A stretch of 33,099 nucleotides of DNA from Candidatus Eisenbergiella intestinipullorum (GTDB lineage: Bacteria > Bacillota > Clostridia > Lachnospirales > Lachnospiraceae). The stretch covers positions 1-33,099 of the forward strand of contig DWWH01000015.1 in assembly GCA_019119815.1 (NCBI GenBank), given 5' to 3'. Of the stretch, positions 6,671 to 14,825 are shown one piece after another (position 1 is the stretch's first letter; every line of letters begins with the position of its first letter). The notes under the pieces were generated by a model. That model was given only the letters and a program-made list of their open reading frames with translations, was not told where the DNA came from and did no database searches. The position numbers were made by a program, and so were the translations under genes.

Positions 6671-9115
6671 TTACTGAGTTCTCAGCTGCGCACCCATTTT
6701 TTTCTCAAGCTTCTTCATCACCTGATTTGCGGCGCTTTCGATTTCCTGAGAAGTAAGAGTCTTTTCCTCCGATCCGATGGTCAGACGGATGGTCACGGAC
6801 TTCTTTCCTGCCGGAATCTGCTTTCCTCTGTATTCATCCACAAAGGAAGCTTCCTTCAGAAGCGCGCTGGCCTTCTTTTGGCCCATTACCGCGTCATAGA
6901 TATCCGTCCATGCGGCATTGGAATCAAACAGCATGGAGATATCATAATCGGTCTCCGGATAGGCCGCAAGGTGGGTGAAATGGTTGGTTCTGGATTTCAG
7001 GGGCTGCAGCTTCTCCGCATCCAGTTCAAAGAGCATCACGGAAAGGTTCTTGATACCGCATTCCATGGAAGCCTTCTTGGCAAGCAGGCCCATATCTCCA
7101 ACTTTTTCTTCGCCCCGGTATACATTCAGCCAGACCACCTGATCCGCCCATACAGGCTTTTCCTCCTTGCGGAAGGAAAGTGCTTCCATGTGGGTGTAAC
7201 GGGACATATATTCCAGAACGCCCTTCGTCTCCCGGAAAAGCCGGTCGATATTTTTAACGCTGCTGGCAAAAGCCGCTCCGATGTGTCTGCGCTGCTCCGG
7301 AAGGGACTCCGTCTCATCGTAAGGAGTAGTATAATTTCTGTCAAAGAACACCTGCGCCTCCTCGAAAATGGAGAAGTCGTTAAAATAGCGCTCGTTTTTC
7401 ACCACCGCTTCGCAGAGGTTGGGAAGCAGGGAGGAACGAATGTGGCTTAAATCCGGCGCGGGCGGCGTGGAAAGCTTCAGGATTCCGTCCGTGCTCTGAA
7501 GAACGGCGTTCACAAACGTATCGTTCATCCAGGGATAGGTATAAACCTCCTGCAGTCCGCAGCGGATCGCAAGATATTCCTTGATATTCCTGATCAGATC
7601 CTCCTTCTTCTGGTTGATGGCGCCTTCAAAGGTAGTGGTGAAGGAGGTGGCTTCAAAGTTATCGTAGCCGTACAGTCTGGCAACCTCTTCCATCACGTCG
7701 TCCTTGATGGAAATATCGCCGGTGGAACGCCAGGAGGGCGCGGTAACGTGCATGTTTCCGCCTTCGATCTGAACGTCGAAGCCAAGCAGCTCAAGCTTCG
7801 CCTGAATCACGTCGTTTGAGAGATTTTTCCCGAGCCGCTTCGCCAGCCAGCCAAGATCCACGTCAATCTGGGCGCGCTCCAGCTTATTCACGTAATTGTC
7901 GCAGTATCCGGTCACCTGCACCCCGGGATACAGCTCCTGAAAATACTGCATGGAAAGGGCAAGAGCCTGATCGCATCTCTCCGGATCAATGGCCTTCTCA
8001 TATCTTGCGGAAGCCTCCGTGCGGGTATCATACCGGAGCGCCGTCCTTCTGATTCCGGCAGCCTCAAAGTTCGCAACCTCCAGGATCACGCGCTTCGTAT
8101 CGGGCAGAATGGAATCCTTTGCGCCGCCCATCACACCAGCCAGGGCAACAGGCCCCTCGGAATCGGTGATTACAAGATCATCCGTACAGAGATCGAGTTC
8201 CTTCTCGTTCAGAAGAACCAGCTTCTCTCCTTCCTCCGCGTGTCTTACCACGATGTGATCCGTGATGTTGTCCGCGTCAAAGGCATGGGTGGGGTTGCCC
8301 GTCGCGAGCATAACATAGTTCGTAATATCCACCAGCGCGTTGATGGGGCGCATTCCAACCTTCCAGATCCTGCTCTGCATCCAGTACGGGGACGGCTTGA
8401 CTTCCAGTCCGGACATCTCCACACCGATGTATCTTCTGCATCTGTCCGGCTCTGCGATCTCCACATGAAAATCCGACTGCACGTCGGTGTGGAAGGGCTT
8501 AATTTCCGCCAGAGGAAGATTGTACAGGGCCGCGAGCTCTCTCGCAATTCCGTAATGTCCCCACAGATCGGGACGGTTCGTCATGGACTTGTTGTCGATT
8601 TCAAGCAGAACGTCATTCATGTCCAGCGCATCCGCAAGAGAAGTTCCGGCAGGCACCTCGAACGCGGACAGATCCAGGATCTCCGCTTCCTGAGAGGCCG
8701 GGAACAGGTCACCCAGTCCGATTTCATCCGAAGCGCAGATCATGCCGTAGGAGGCGACGCCGCGAAGCTTGGAATTCTTGATCACGACAGGCTCTCCTTC
8801 ACCATGCCAGCGGACCACCGCGCCGGGACAGGAAACCGCCACGCGCATCCCTTCCGTCAGGTTGATTCCGCCGCAGACGATTGTCTTAAGCTCTCCGTCC
8901 CCGATATCCACGCTGCACACTCTCAGCTTGTCCGCATTGGGATGGGGCTCGATTTTTTCAATTACACCTACAACCATGTTGTCGAAGCGGCGGGCAAGAT
9001 CCTCCACATCCTCCACCTCCACGGTGGACATGGTCAGGTCGTACGCCAGCTTCTTCAGATCTATATCCTCAGGAATTTTCACATAATCCCTGATCCAAGA
9101 TAATGATAATTTCAT
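6671..9115 (-). CDS. pheT: Phenylalanine--tRNA ligase beta subunit
   Basis: The 814-residue product has the full bacterial PheT layout: N-terminal MKLSLSWIRDYVKIPEDID, an EMAP/OB-type tRNA-binding domain at about residues 40-150 (VVGVIEKIEPHPNADKLRVC), the B3/B4 editing region, the B5 domain, a catalytic-like core (YTYPWMNDTF, LSTPPAPDLSHIRSSLLPNL) and a C-terminal anticodon-binding ferredoxin-like domain ending FVDEYRGKQIPAGKKSVTIRL. It forms the alpha2-beta2 enzyme with PheS in the cytoplasm, charges tRNA-Phe and edits mischarged tyrosine. AGGAGG lies five bases before the ATG, and only 13 bp separate it from pheS, so the two share the T-box-controlled transcript. Confidence 0.98.
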   Translation of the reverse strand: MKLSLSWIRDYVKIPEDIDLKKLAYDLTMSTVEVEDVEDLARRFDNMVVGVIEKIEPHPNADKLRVCSVDIGDGELKTIVCGGINLTEGMRVAVSCPGAVVRWHGEGEPVVIKNSKLRGVASYGMICASDEIGLGDLFPASQEAEILDLSAFEVPAGTSLADALDMNDVLLEIDNKSMTNRPDLWGHYGIARELAALYNLPLAEIKPFHTDVQSDFHVEIAEPDRCRRYIGVEMSGLEVKPSPYWMQSRIWKVGMRPINALVDITNYVMLATGNPTHAFDADNITDHIVVRHAEEGEKLVLLNEKELDLCTDDLVITDSEGPVALAGVMGGAKDSILPDTKRVILEVANFEAAGIRRTALRYDTRTEASARYEKAIDPERCDQALALSMQYFQELYPGVQVTGYCDNYVNKLERAQIDVDLGWLAKRLGKNLSNDVIQAKLELLGFDVQIEGGNMHVTAPSWRSTGDISIKDDVMEEVARLYGYDNFEATSFTTTFEGAINQKKEDLIRNIKEYLAIRCGLQEVYTYPWMNDTFVNAVLQSTDGILKLSTPPAPDLSHIRSSLLPNLCEAVVKNERYFNDFSIFEEAQVFFDRNYTTPYDETESLPEQRRHIGAAFASSVKNIDRLFRETKGVLEYMSRYTHMEALSFRKEEKPVWADQVVWLNVYRGEEKVGDMGLLAKKASMECGIKNLSVMLFELDAEKLQPLKSRTNHFTHLAAYPETDYDISMLFDSNAAWTDIYDAVMGQKKASALLKEASFVDEYRGKQIPAGKKSVTIRLTIGSEEKTLTSQEIESAANQVMKKLEKKMGAQLRTQ

Positions 9116-9128
9116 TTCATCCTCCTAT

Positions 9129-10166
9129 TTATCTGAACTGCTTCAGGAATCTCAGATCGGCGCTGTGGAACAGTCTCACATCGTCCACGCCGTAACGCAT
9201 CATAACCAGTCTGTCCAGACCGATATTCACATAGAAGCCGGTATATTCGTCCGGATCCAGCCCCGCCGCGCGCAGCACATTGGGATGCGGAGAGCCGCCC
9301 GGCATGACCTCGATCCAGCCCACATGCTTGCAGACGCTGCAGCCCTTTCCGCCGCAGACCTGGCACTGCATATCGATCTCAAAGCCCGGCTCCACGAACG
9401 GGAAGAAGCCGGCGCGCATCCTGACGGGCACATCCGTGCCGAACACCTTGCTCAGAATGCTCTTGATCATCACCTTGCCTGAAGTAAAGGTAATGTCCTT
9501 GTCAACGATCAGTGCCTCATACTGGAAAAAGGCTCTTTCATGATGGGAGTCCGTAGTCTCGTTACGGTATACCCGTCCCGGATAAACGAACCGGTACGGC
9601 GGCTTGTGGGTCTGCATGTAGCGGACGCTTTCTCCTGTCAGATGGGGACGGAGACAGAGCTTTTCATTCGTGCTTCCTCTGTCATGTCCCTCCAGCCAGT
9701 AGGTATCCATGCTTTCCCTCGCCGGATGATTCTGCGGAAAATTCAGCTTGTCAAAGGAGTACAGCTCGCTGCTGATTTCTTTTCCCTGAAAGATTTCAAA
9801 TCCCATGGAGCGGAAGGCATCGTTCAGATCATAGCACATCTGGGTGATCGGATGGAGTCCGCCTCCGGAGGGCAGAATACCCGGAACAGAGCAGTCAAAA
9901 TCCGGAGATACCTCGGAAGCCTTCAGCTTCAGCTCCATTCTCTTTTCATCGATCAACTCCGTGATCTGATTCTTGGCCTGATTCATCAGCTTTCCCATTT
10001 CGGGACGCTCGGCGGGATCCAGCTTCGGAAGCTCCTTCATCAGAAGGCTTAAGGCTCCCTGTTTTCCCACATACGCGCTTTTTACGTTCTGCAGCTCGCC
10101 TTCATTGGCCGCAGCGGCAATCCTGGCTTTTGCCTCTGATAAAATTTCATTCATTTTATCCTTCAT
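9129..10166 (-). CDS. pheS: Phenylalanine--tRNA ligase alpha subunit
   Basis: The 345-residue product has an N-terminal coiled-coil tRNA-binding arm (residues 1-90) and a class II synthetase core. Visible motifs are HPITQMCYDLNDAFRSMGFE, HPARESMDTYW, RVYRNETTDSHHERAFFQYE (motif 2) and the metal-site-like CQVCGGKGCSVCK. The motif 3 region reads FYVNIGLDRLVMMRYGVDD, where the more usual GxGxER is altered to GLDR, and motif 2 has HHERAFFQYE rather than the common THxxxFHQxEG. These differences suggest a divergent PheS clade rather than loss of function, since the core is intact. The start at 10166 has AGGAG seven bases upstream. It is controlled by the T-box leader to its right and is co-transcribed with pheT. 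Confidence 0.96.
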   Translation of the reverse strand: MKDKMNEILSEAKARIAAAANEGELQNVKSAYVGKQGALSLLMKELPKLDPAERPEMGKLMNQAKNQITELIDEKRMELKLKASEVSPDFDCSVPGILPSGGGLHPITQMCYDLNDAFRSMGFEIFQGKEISSELYSFDKLNFPQNHPARESMDTYWLEGHDRGSTNEKLCLRPHLTGESVRYMQTHKPPYRFVYPGRVYRNETTDSHHERAFFQYEALIVDKDITFTSGKVMIKSILSKVFGTDVPVRMRAGFFPFVEPGFEIDMQCQVCGGKGCSVCKHVGWIEVMPGGSPHPNVLRAAGLDPDEYTGFYVNIGLDRLVMMRYGVDDVRLFHSADLRFLKQFR

Positions 10167-10183
10167 TTCGCTTCTCCTTTTTC

Positions 10184-10256
10184 GCCGCCATGAGGCGGCA
10201 TTTCATCATAAAAGAATGGCGTCAGCCATTCTTTGGCACGAACCCCGGTTCGTACC
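10184..10256 (-). repeat. Three adjoining hairpins in the pheS 5' leader
   Basis: After the T-box terminator the leader holds three strong hairpins almost end to end: GGTACGAACC/GGTTCGTGCC (10256-10235), AAAGAATGGC-TGAC-GCCATTCTTT (10234-10211, perfect) and GCCGCC-TCAT-GGCGGC (10199-10184), the last sitting directly before the ribosome site. They are not part of a normal T-box. They could stabilise the message, shape translation start, or be remnants of small palindromic repeats. Confidence 0.65.
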
Positions 10257-10311
10257 GGCCTCCTTTCAGGATCAGGACAGGTGTGCTTTTTCCTGATTTC
10301 CTTTTTTCAGA

Positions 10312-10354
10312 AACAAAAAAACACCGTCTCCTGCTTATCAACAAGGGACGATGT
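10312..10354 (-). terminator. T-box intrinsic terminator
   Basis: CATCGTC (10353-10347) pairs with GACGGTG (10328-10322), followed by seven U residues. It competes with the antiterminator formed by the T-box. As no other terminator lies after cbiA, it is also the first stop signal met by transcripts of the B12 operon. Confidence 0.85.
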
Positions 10355-10582
10355 TCACATCGCGGTACCACCCTATTTCAGAGCATCCTGTGCCCTGCAC
10401 TCATTTTTTGTGCAATCGTCTGCTGCACGGGCATCCGGCTTACCGCATGGTCGGCACGCTTTTCGCCGGAAGGCTCCCATACTGAAGGTTCCAGAAGGTT
10501 CATGCGGAATGCTTTCAGCCGGCGGCGCTCCGTCTCTGACTCACTACATCTTCCGTACTCACGTATGTTCACAGCCTGAATC
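10312..10582 (-). promoter_or_regulatory. T-box riboswitch leader (tRNA-Phe sensing)
   Basis: The minus strand carries the T-box sequence AGGGTGGTACCGCG (10374-10361), followed by the antiterminator partner and a terminator. The upstream 200 bases form the stem I region with an AGTA motif near 10558. A TTC (Phe) triplet followed by A at 10486-10484 (context GAACCTTCAG) is a candidate specifier codon; this exact assignment is tentative. T-box leaders bind uncharged cognate tRNA, and its free CCA end stabilises the antiterminator, allowing read-through into pheS and pheT. The leader starts inside the end of cbiA. Confidence 0.93.
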
Positions 10583-12010
10583 TGTTTTAGTATCGCACAG
10601 ACCTTCCGTTTTGTCAAGGAATGGACCTGCCGTTTTTCTTTTTTTCTGTGAACCGCAAAAGCGTTCCGCCATCTTCACGAACCGTCCGGCAAAGGCCGGA
10701 TTGGAGGGGTAATACAGATGAGGAAAGCCCAGCCAGAAGGAATCTCCCTCATGCACGCAGGGCCAGGAGCGTCCCGTCACCGGCTTTGCCGCCAGGCAGT
10801 CCGCCCCGTTGTCGCTGCTGTCATAATAGTGGAACTCATGGCCGCGGATACGGGTCCCTTCCGGCAGGAAACGGCTCCTTTTTTCGGAAAGCTCCACGTA
10901 GCCGAAGCGCACCAGCCGGTCCCTTTTGCTGCAGGAGGCGGGAATGACGCCCGCCATGGGCCACGCGTTCCCCGCTTCATCCGTCAGGGTCTCATGCAGA
11001 TACAGAAAGCCGCCGCATTCCGCCACAACCGGCATCCTGCGCCCAAAGGCTTCCCTCACGGACGCCAGCATGGAACGGTTTTCACTGAGAACCCTGGCGT
11101 ACAGCTCCGGATAGCCGCCTCCGAGAAGGAGGCCGCAGGCGTCCGCCGGGAGAGCGCTGTCATGGAGCGGGGAGAAAAACCGCAGCTTCGCTCCGTATTC
11201 CCGAAGAAGCCGCAGATTATCCTCGTAATAAAAGCAGAATGCCTCATCCCTTGCCACGGCGATGACCGGGCGCCTGTCCGAAAGGGCGGGATGGACGCAA
11301 GCGGAAGGCTCCGAAAGCTCTCCTGCGCTCTGCGCCAGCGCCAGGATCTCCTCCAGACAGACCGTCTCCCGGAGCGCCGCCGCTGCCTCCTTCATCTGTT
11401 TCTTCAGATCCGAAAGCTCTCCCGGCAGGATCAGCCCCAGATGCCGGCTTTCCATGCGAAGCTCTTTTTTCTCCGGAAGACAGCCCAGAACCGGGACGGA
11501 AAGCTCCCGTTCCAGCAGGGGCTTCAGCGTTTCATAGGAAGAACGTCCCATCCGGTTCAGAAGGATCCCACGGATCAGGTGCTCCCGGTCATAGGACAGG
11601 AACCCGGCGATCAGAGGGATCAGGGAGCGTCCCATGCCCCTGGCGTCCACTGTCAGCAGGATGGGGGTTTTCGTAACCTGCGCCAGATGATAGGAGGAGC
11701 CCTCCTTCCGGACGCCGCCCAGCCCGTCGAACAGCCCCATGACGCCCTCCAGGACGGCCAGCTCCCCCTCTTTTCTTTCTCTTAAAAAAAGCGCCTGCGT
11801 TTCCTTTTCTCCCGTAAAAAAAGTGTCCAGGTTCCGACAGGGAACGCCCAGGACAGTTTCATGGAACATGGGGTCGATATAATCCGGCCCGCATTTAAAG
11901 GAAACCACGCGCCTTCCCTCCTCCTTCAGCGCCTGAAGCAGAGCGCAGGTCACCATGGTTTTTCCGCTTCCGCTCTTCGGGGCGGCAATCATCAGTCGGG
12001 CGGTCCTCAT
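10559..12010 (-). CDS. cbiA: Cobyrinate a,c-diamide synthase
   Basis: The 483-residue product amidates the a and c side chains of (cobalt-)cobyrinate using glutamine and ATP. The N-terminal dethiobiotin-synthetase-like domain has the P-loop APKSGSGKT (10-18) and the motifs FKCGPDYIDPMFH and EGVMGLFDG. The C-terminal type 1 glutamine amidotransferase domain has LLLGGGYPELYA (295-306), the nucleophile Cys332 in VVAECGGFLYL and a late HLYY segment with the expected histidine. The start overlaps the stop of the CbiJET gene by 4 bp. It is the last gene of the B12 operon. The final 28 or so residues, rich in Lys and Thr, go beyond the usual family end and overlie the pheST promoter. Confidence 0.95.
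   Translation of the reverse strand: MRTARLMIAAPKSGSGKTMVTCALLQALKEEGRRVVSFKCGPDYIDPMFHETVLGVPCRNLDTFFTGEKETQALFLRERKEGELAVLEGVMGLFDGLGGVRKEGSSYHLAQVTKTPILLTVDARGMGRSLIPLIAGFLSYDREHLIRGILLNRMGRSSYETLKPLLERELSVPVLGCLPEKKELRMESRHLGLILPGELSDLKKQMKEAAAALRETVCLEEILALAQSAGELSEPSACVHPALSDRRPVIAVARDEAFCFYYEDNLRLLREYGAKLRFFSPLHDSALPADACGLLLGGGYPELYARVLSENRSMLASVREAFGRRMPVVAECGGFLYLHETLTDEAGNAWPMAGVIPASCSKRDRLVRFGYVELSEKRSRFLPEGTRIRGHEFHYYDSSDNGADCLAAKPVTGRSWPCVHEGDSFWLGFPHLYYPSNPAFAGRFVKMAERFCGSQKKRKTAGPFLDKTEGLCDTKTDSGCEHT
10589..10617 (-). promoter_or_regulatory. Promoter of the pheST operon, inside cbiA
   Basis: Minus-strand TTGACA (10617-10612), a 17-bp spacer and GATACT (10594-10589). It lies entirely within the last codons of cbiA (the residues LDKTEGLCDT), so coding sequence and promoter share DNA. 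Confidence 0.75.
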
Positions 12011-14097
12011 TCCTTTTCACCTGTCCTTTCTCTCTGTGTGAAATCAAAGACGCAGATCCAGACCGGGTTTTCCGCCTTCATGAGAAGGCTGTCTCCCGCC
12101 CGGACGGCTCTGGCTGTCTGCACCTGCACCAGCTCCCGGTTCTTCACCGGCCAGCCGGAAAGGATTTCCTTCATCCGGCAGATCGTCTCCAGGCTGACGG
12201 CGTTTATCACCACCCGCATGTCCGGATTTTCCTCATAAAGTGCGCTCAGGATCTCCTCAAGCCGTCCGCCGCTTCCGCCGATAAAGGCGTGGGTCGCCCG
12301 CGGCAGGCCGGAAAGAACCTCCGGAGCGCTTCCCCGGATGACCGCGATGTTTTCCAATCCGAATTTTTCCGCGTTTTTTTCAATCAGCTCCGCCGCTTCC
12401 TCCTTCCGCTCTATGGCAAGGACGCGGATATCGTCGGACAAAGACGCCATCTCCACAGCCACGGACCCGGTCCCGCTTCCGATATCGTAGACCACCGCGT
12501 TCCGGCTCAGATGCAGCTTGCTGACGCTCACATGACGTATTTCCTCCTTCGTCATGGGAACCCGGTCCCGGAGAAAGGCGCTGTCCGAAAGGCCGCAGGA
12601 GGCGTTTTCTTCCCGCGGGGCGGGATTCTGGATCAGGCAGGTATAGAGTCCCTCTTCCTTCAGCGCGGCGCATTCCTGCGGGGTGAGAGAAAGCAGAGCC
12701 TGCTCCGGAGAGGCAAGGCTGCGCCCGGCCGTCACCCGGCATTCCGAAAGCCCGGCGGCCATTAACGCCCGTCCCAGCCGGTTCACATCCTTCACGCCGG
12801 AGGTGAGCAGAAAGGTTTTTTTTCGCAAAGCGACCCTCCGGGCCAGATTGGGCAGTTCTCTTCCGTGCATGCTGAGAACCGCCGCGTCCTCATAGCTGAC
12901 TCCCGCATACGCCGCCAGGGCGGAAACGGAGGAAATGCCGGGCAGAATGCGCACGCGCGCCGCCAGCCTTCCGGATGCGATCTCATCCTCCAGGGCGCGG
13001 TACAGGGCGCCGCAGCCGCTGTAGAAGCCGCTGTCTCCGGAAAAAAGGACCACAGCCCTCGCTTCCTGCAAAAACAGGCCCTCCTCCAGCAGCTTTTTCA
13101 GGCAGGGGATGATCTGATCCGCCCGGTAAAAGGGGTGCTTTCCAAAGGGAGGCGCATAGGGGGCCGTCAGGCGGGATGGGCCGAAGAGGATGTCCGCGCT
13201 CTCCGCCGCCTCCGCCGCTTCCCCGGTCATGCCCTCTCTGCTTCCCATCCCCGCTCCGGCCAGAAGAATCTCCAGCCCTGCCGGAACGCTCAGCTTCTTT
13301 TGAAGGAAGTCCTCCAGCCTCCGCCATACCTCCCGGAAGGAAAGTCCCTCCGGCTCCGGCGGGCGGCCGATCACGAACACGGGAATCCCCGTCTTTTCCG
13401 CCGCTTCCAGCTTCTCTCCAAAGCCGCCCGCCCTGCCGCTGTCCTTGGTCACCAGGCAGGAGATCCGGTACTGCCGGATCAGCGCCTCATTCATCTCTGC
13501 GCCAAAAGGCCCCTGAAGGGCCAGGATCCTCTTTTCCTCCACGCCGTTTTGGATACAGGCGGAAATGCTCTCCAGGCCGGGAAGCACCCGGACGTACAGC
13601 CGCTTCCTTACCCCTTCGTCCGCGCAGTAAGCCGCAAGCTCTCTGCTTCCCGTCGTCAGAAGGATGTTTCCCTCCTGTTCCTGTAACGCCGAAGCACACG
13701 CCTCATGGGAAGGGAAGCTGCGCATCTTTCGGTTCCCTTTTCCGGCATCTGTATCCTCTGCCCGCTTCAGGCGCAGGAGAAGGACCCCCGTCTCCTCTGC
13801 CGCCCGGCGGATGTTCTCCGTCACGGTGCGCGCATAGGGATGGGTAGCGTCCACCACCGCGCCGAAACCTTCTTCCAGAAGGAAAGTGCGGATCGCATCG
13901 GCGTCCATCCTCCCCTGATGCACTCGCACGAGAGGATTTTCCTCCAGAAGCTCCTCCCCGTACTCTGTGGCGACGCAGACCGTATGGGGCACGCCGCAGG
14001 CCGAAAGGCGTCCGGACAGAATCCTCCCTTCCGTTGTTCCCGCAAAAACAAGAATTTTCTTTTCCTCTTTTTTCCCCTGCTCTGTTCGTTCGTTCAA
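12007..14097 (-). CDS. cbiJET: Trifunctional CbiJ-CbiE-CbiT fusion (precorrin-6A reductase, precorrin-6Y C5,15-methyltransferase/decarboxylase)
   Basis: About 696 residues make three consecutive corrin-ring enzymes in one chain. Residues 13-268 match CbiJ/CobK (KILVFAGTTEGR, VVDATHPYA, ILLTTGSRELA, CLVTKDSGRAGG), the NAD(P)H-dependent reductase. Residues 275-490 match CbiE (LLAGAGMGS, VVLFSGDSGFYSG, ILPGISSVSALAAYAG), which methylates C5. Residues 505-696 match CbiT (VPMTKEEIRHVSVSKL, SAM-binding DIGSGTGSVAVEMA, AFIGGSGG), which methylates C15 and removes the acetate carboxyl. CbiE-CbiT fusions are common; the added CbiJ is less so. The likely start is a TTG at 14097 overlapping the TGA of cbiH, with GGGGG a few bases upstream; the frame upstream of it only repeats cbiH coding DNA. 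The start codon choice is moderately sure. Confidence 0.92.
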   Translation of the reverse strand: MNERTEQGKKEEKKILVFAGTTEGRILSGRLSACGVPHTVCVATEYGEELLEENPLVRVHQGRMDADAIRTFLLEEGFGAVVDATHPYARTVTENIRRAAEETGVLLLRLKRAEDTDAGKGNRKMRSFPSHEACASALQEQEGNILLTTGSRELAAYCADEGVRKRLYVRVLPGLESISACIQNGVEEKRILALQGPFGAEMNEALIRQYRISCLVTKDSGRAGGFGEKLEAAEKTGIPVFVIGRPPEPEGLSFREVWRRLEDFLQKKLSVPAGLEILLAGAGMGSREGMTGEAAEAAESADILFGPSRLTAPYAPPFGKHPFYRADQIIPCLKKLLEEGLFLQEARAVVLFSGDSGFYSGCGALYRALEDEIASGRLAARVRILPGISSVSALAAYAGVSYEDAAVLSMHGRELPNLARRVALRKKTFLLTSGVKDVNRLGRALMAAGLSECRVTAGRSLASPEQALLSLTPQECAALKEEGLYTCLIQNPAPREENASCGLSDSAFLRDRVPMTKEEIRHVSVSKLHLSRNAVVYDIGSGTGSVAVEMASLSDDIRVLAIERKEEAAELIEKNAEKFGLENIAVIRGSAPEVLSGLPRATHAFIGGSGGRLEEILSALYEENPDMRVVINAVSLETICRMKEILSGWPVKNRELVQVQTARAVRAGDSLLMKAENPVWICVFDFTQRERTGEKE

Positions 14098-14825
14098 ATC
14101 TGATACCCCCGCTTCGTCACCAGCCGGCCATCGATGATCTCCGTCCCGGAGCTTCCGATGAATACGGTGGTGAACATGTTTACCTGCCTGTCCCTCAGTT
14201 CCCGGAGCGTACACACCTCCGCCCGCGTCCCTTCTCTTCCGATATTTTCCACCAGACCGCAGGGCCGCTCCGGCTCGATGCAGGAAAGCAGGATCTCGCA
14301 GGCCCGTTTCAGATGATCCTTTCTTTTATGGCTGGCCGGGTTGTAAAGGACGATGACGAAATCCCCCTGTGCCGCCGCGGCGAGCCGCCTTTCGATCCGT
14401 TCCCAGGGGGTGAGCAGATCGCTCAGACTGATGGTGCAGAAATCATGATTTAACGGCGCGCCCAGCACCGCCGCGCCGCTGTTTGCCGCCGTGACGCCGG
14501 GGATCACCCGGAGGGCCGTGTCCGCGTGCTCCTTTCCCATTTCAAACATCAAAGAGGCCAGCCCGTAGACGCCGGCGTCCCCGCTGCAGATGAGCGCCAC
14601 CCTTTTTCCCTTTTCCGCCTCCGCGAAGCAGAGCATGCAGCGCTCCTTTTCCCCGCGCATGGGCGTGGAAAGCTGCTCTTTTTCCCGCAGGCGCTCCGGA
14701 AGAAGGCGCAGATAGGTGGAATATCCCACGATCACGTCCGCCTCCTCCAGCGCGCTGACCGCCTCCGCGGTCATCATCTCTTCCCGTCCCGGTCCCATTC
14801 CCACAATCCATATTTCCTTTTTCAA
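14094..14825 (-). CDS. cbiH: Cobalt-precorrin-3B C17-methyltransferase
   Basis: The 243-residue product is a tetrapyrrole methylase that methylates C17 and drives ring contraction. Family features are the N-terminal WIVGMGPGREEMMTAEA, ADVIVGYSTYLRLL, the SAM-binding loop CSGDAGVYGLASLM, PGVTAANSGAAVLGAPLNHDF and the C-terminal VIVLYNPASHKRKDHL. It is also named CobJ in the aerobic pathway; the cbi context here supports the anaerobic form. The start is taken as the TTG at 14825, which overlaps the TGA of cbiG and has GGAGG eight bases upstream. The in-frame ATG at 14840 would place that GGAGG inside the gene and adds only five residues. The same TTG-on-TGA arrangement occurs at the next junction. 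Confidence 0.93.
   Translation of the reverse strand: MKKEIWIVGMGPGREEMMTAEAVSALEEADVIVGYSTYLRLLPERLREKEQLSTPMRGEKERCMLCFAEAEKGKRVALICSGDAGVYGLASLMFEMGKEHADTALRVIPGVTAANSGAAVLGAPLNHDFCTISLSDLLTPWERIERRLAAAAQGDFVIVLYNPASHKRKDHLKRACEILLSCIEPERPCGLVENIGREGTRAEVCTLRELRDRQVNMFTTVFIGSSGTEIIDGRLVTKRGYQI

Noticed and set aside
10320..10600. Possible tRNA or other structured RNA gene before pheS
   Set aside because: The conserved AGGGTGGTACCGCG and the following terminator identify a T-box leader; no tRNA cloverleaf or TTCGAnTC arm was found.
13176..13847. Proline/serine-rich plus-strand frame in cbiJET
   Set aside because: Composition is typical of an antisense reading of GC-rich coding DNA; cbiJET motifs on minus are unambiguous.
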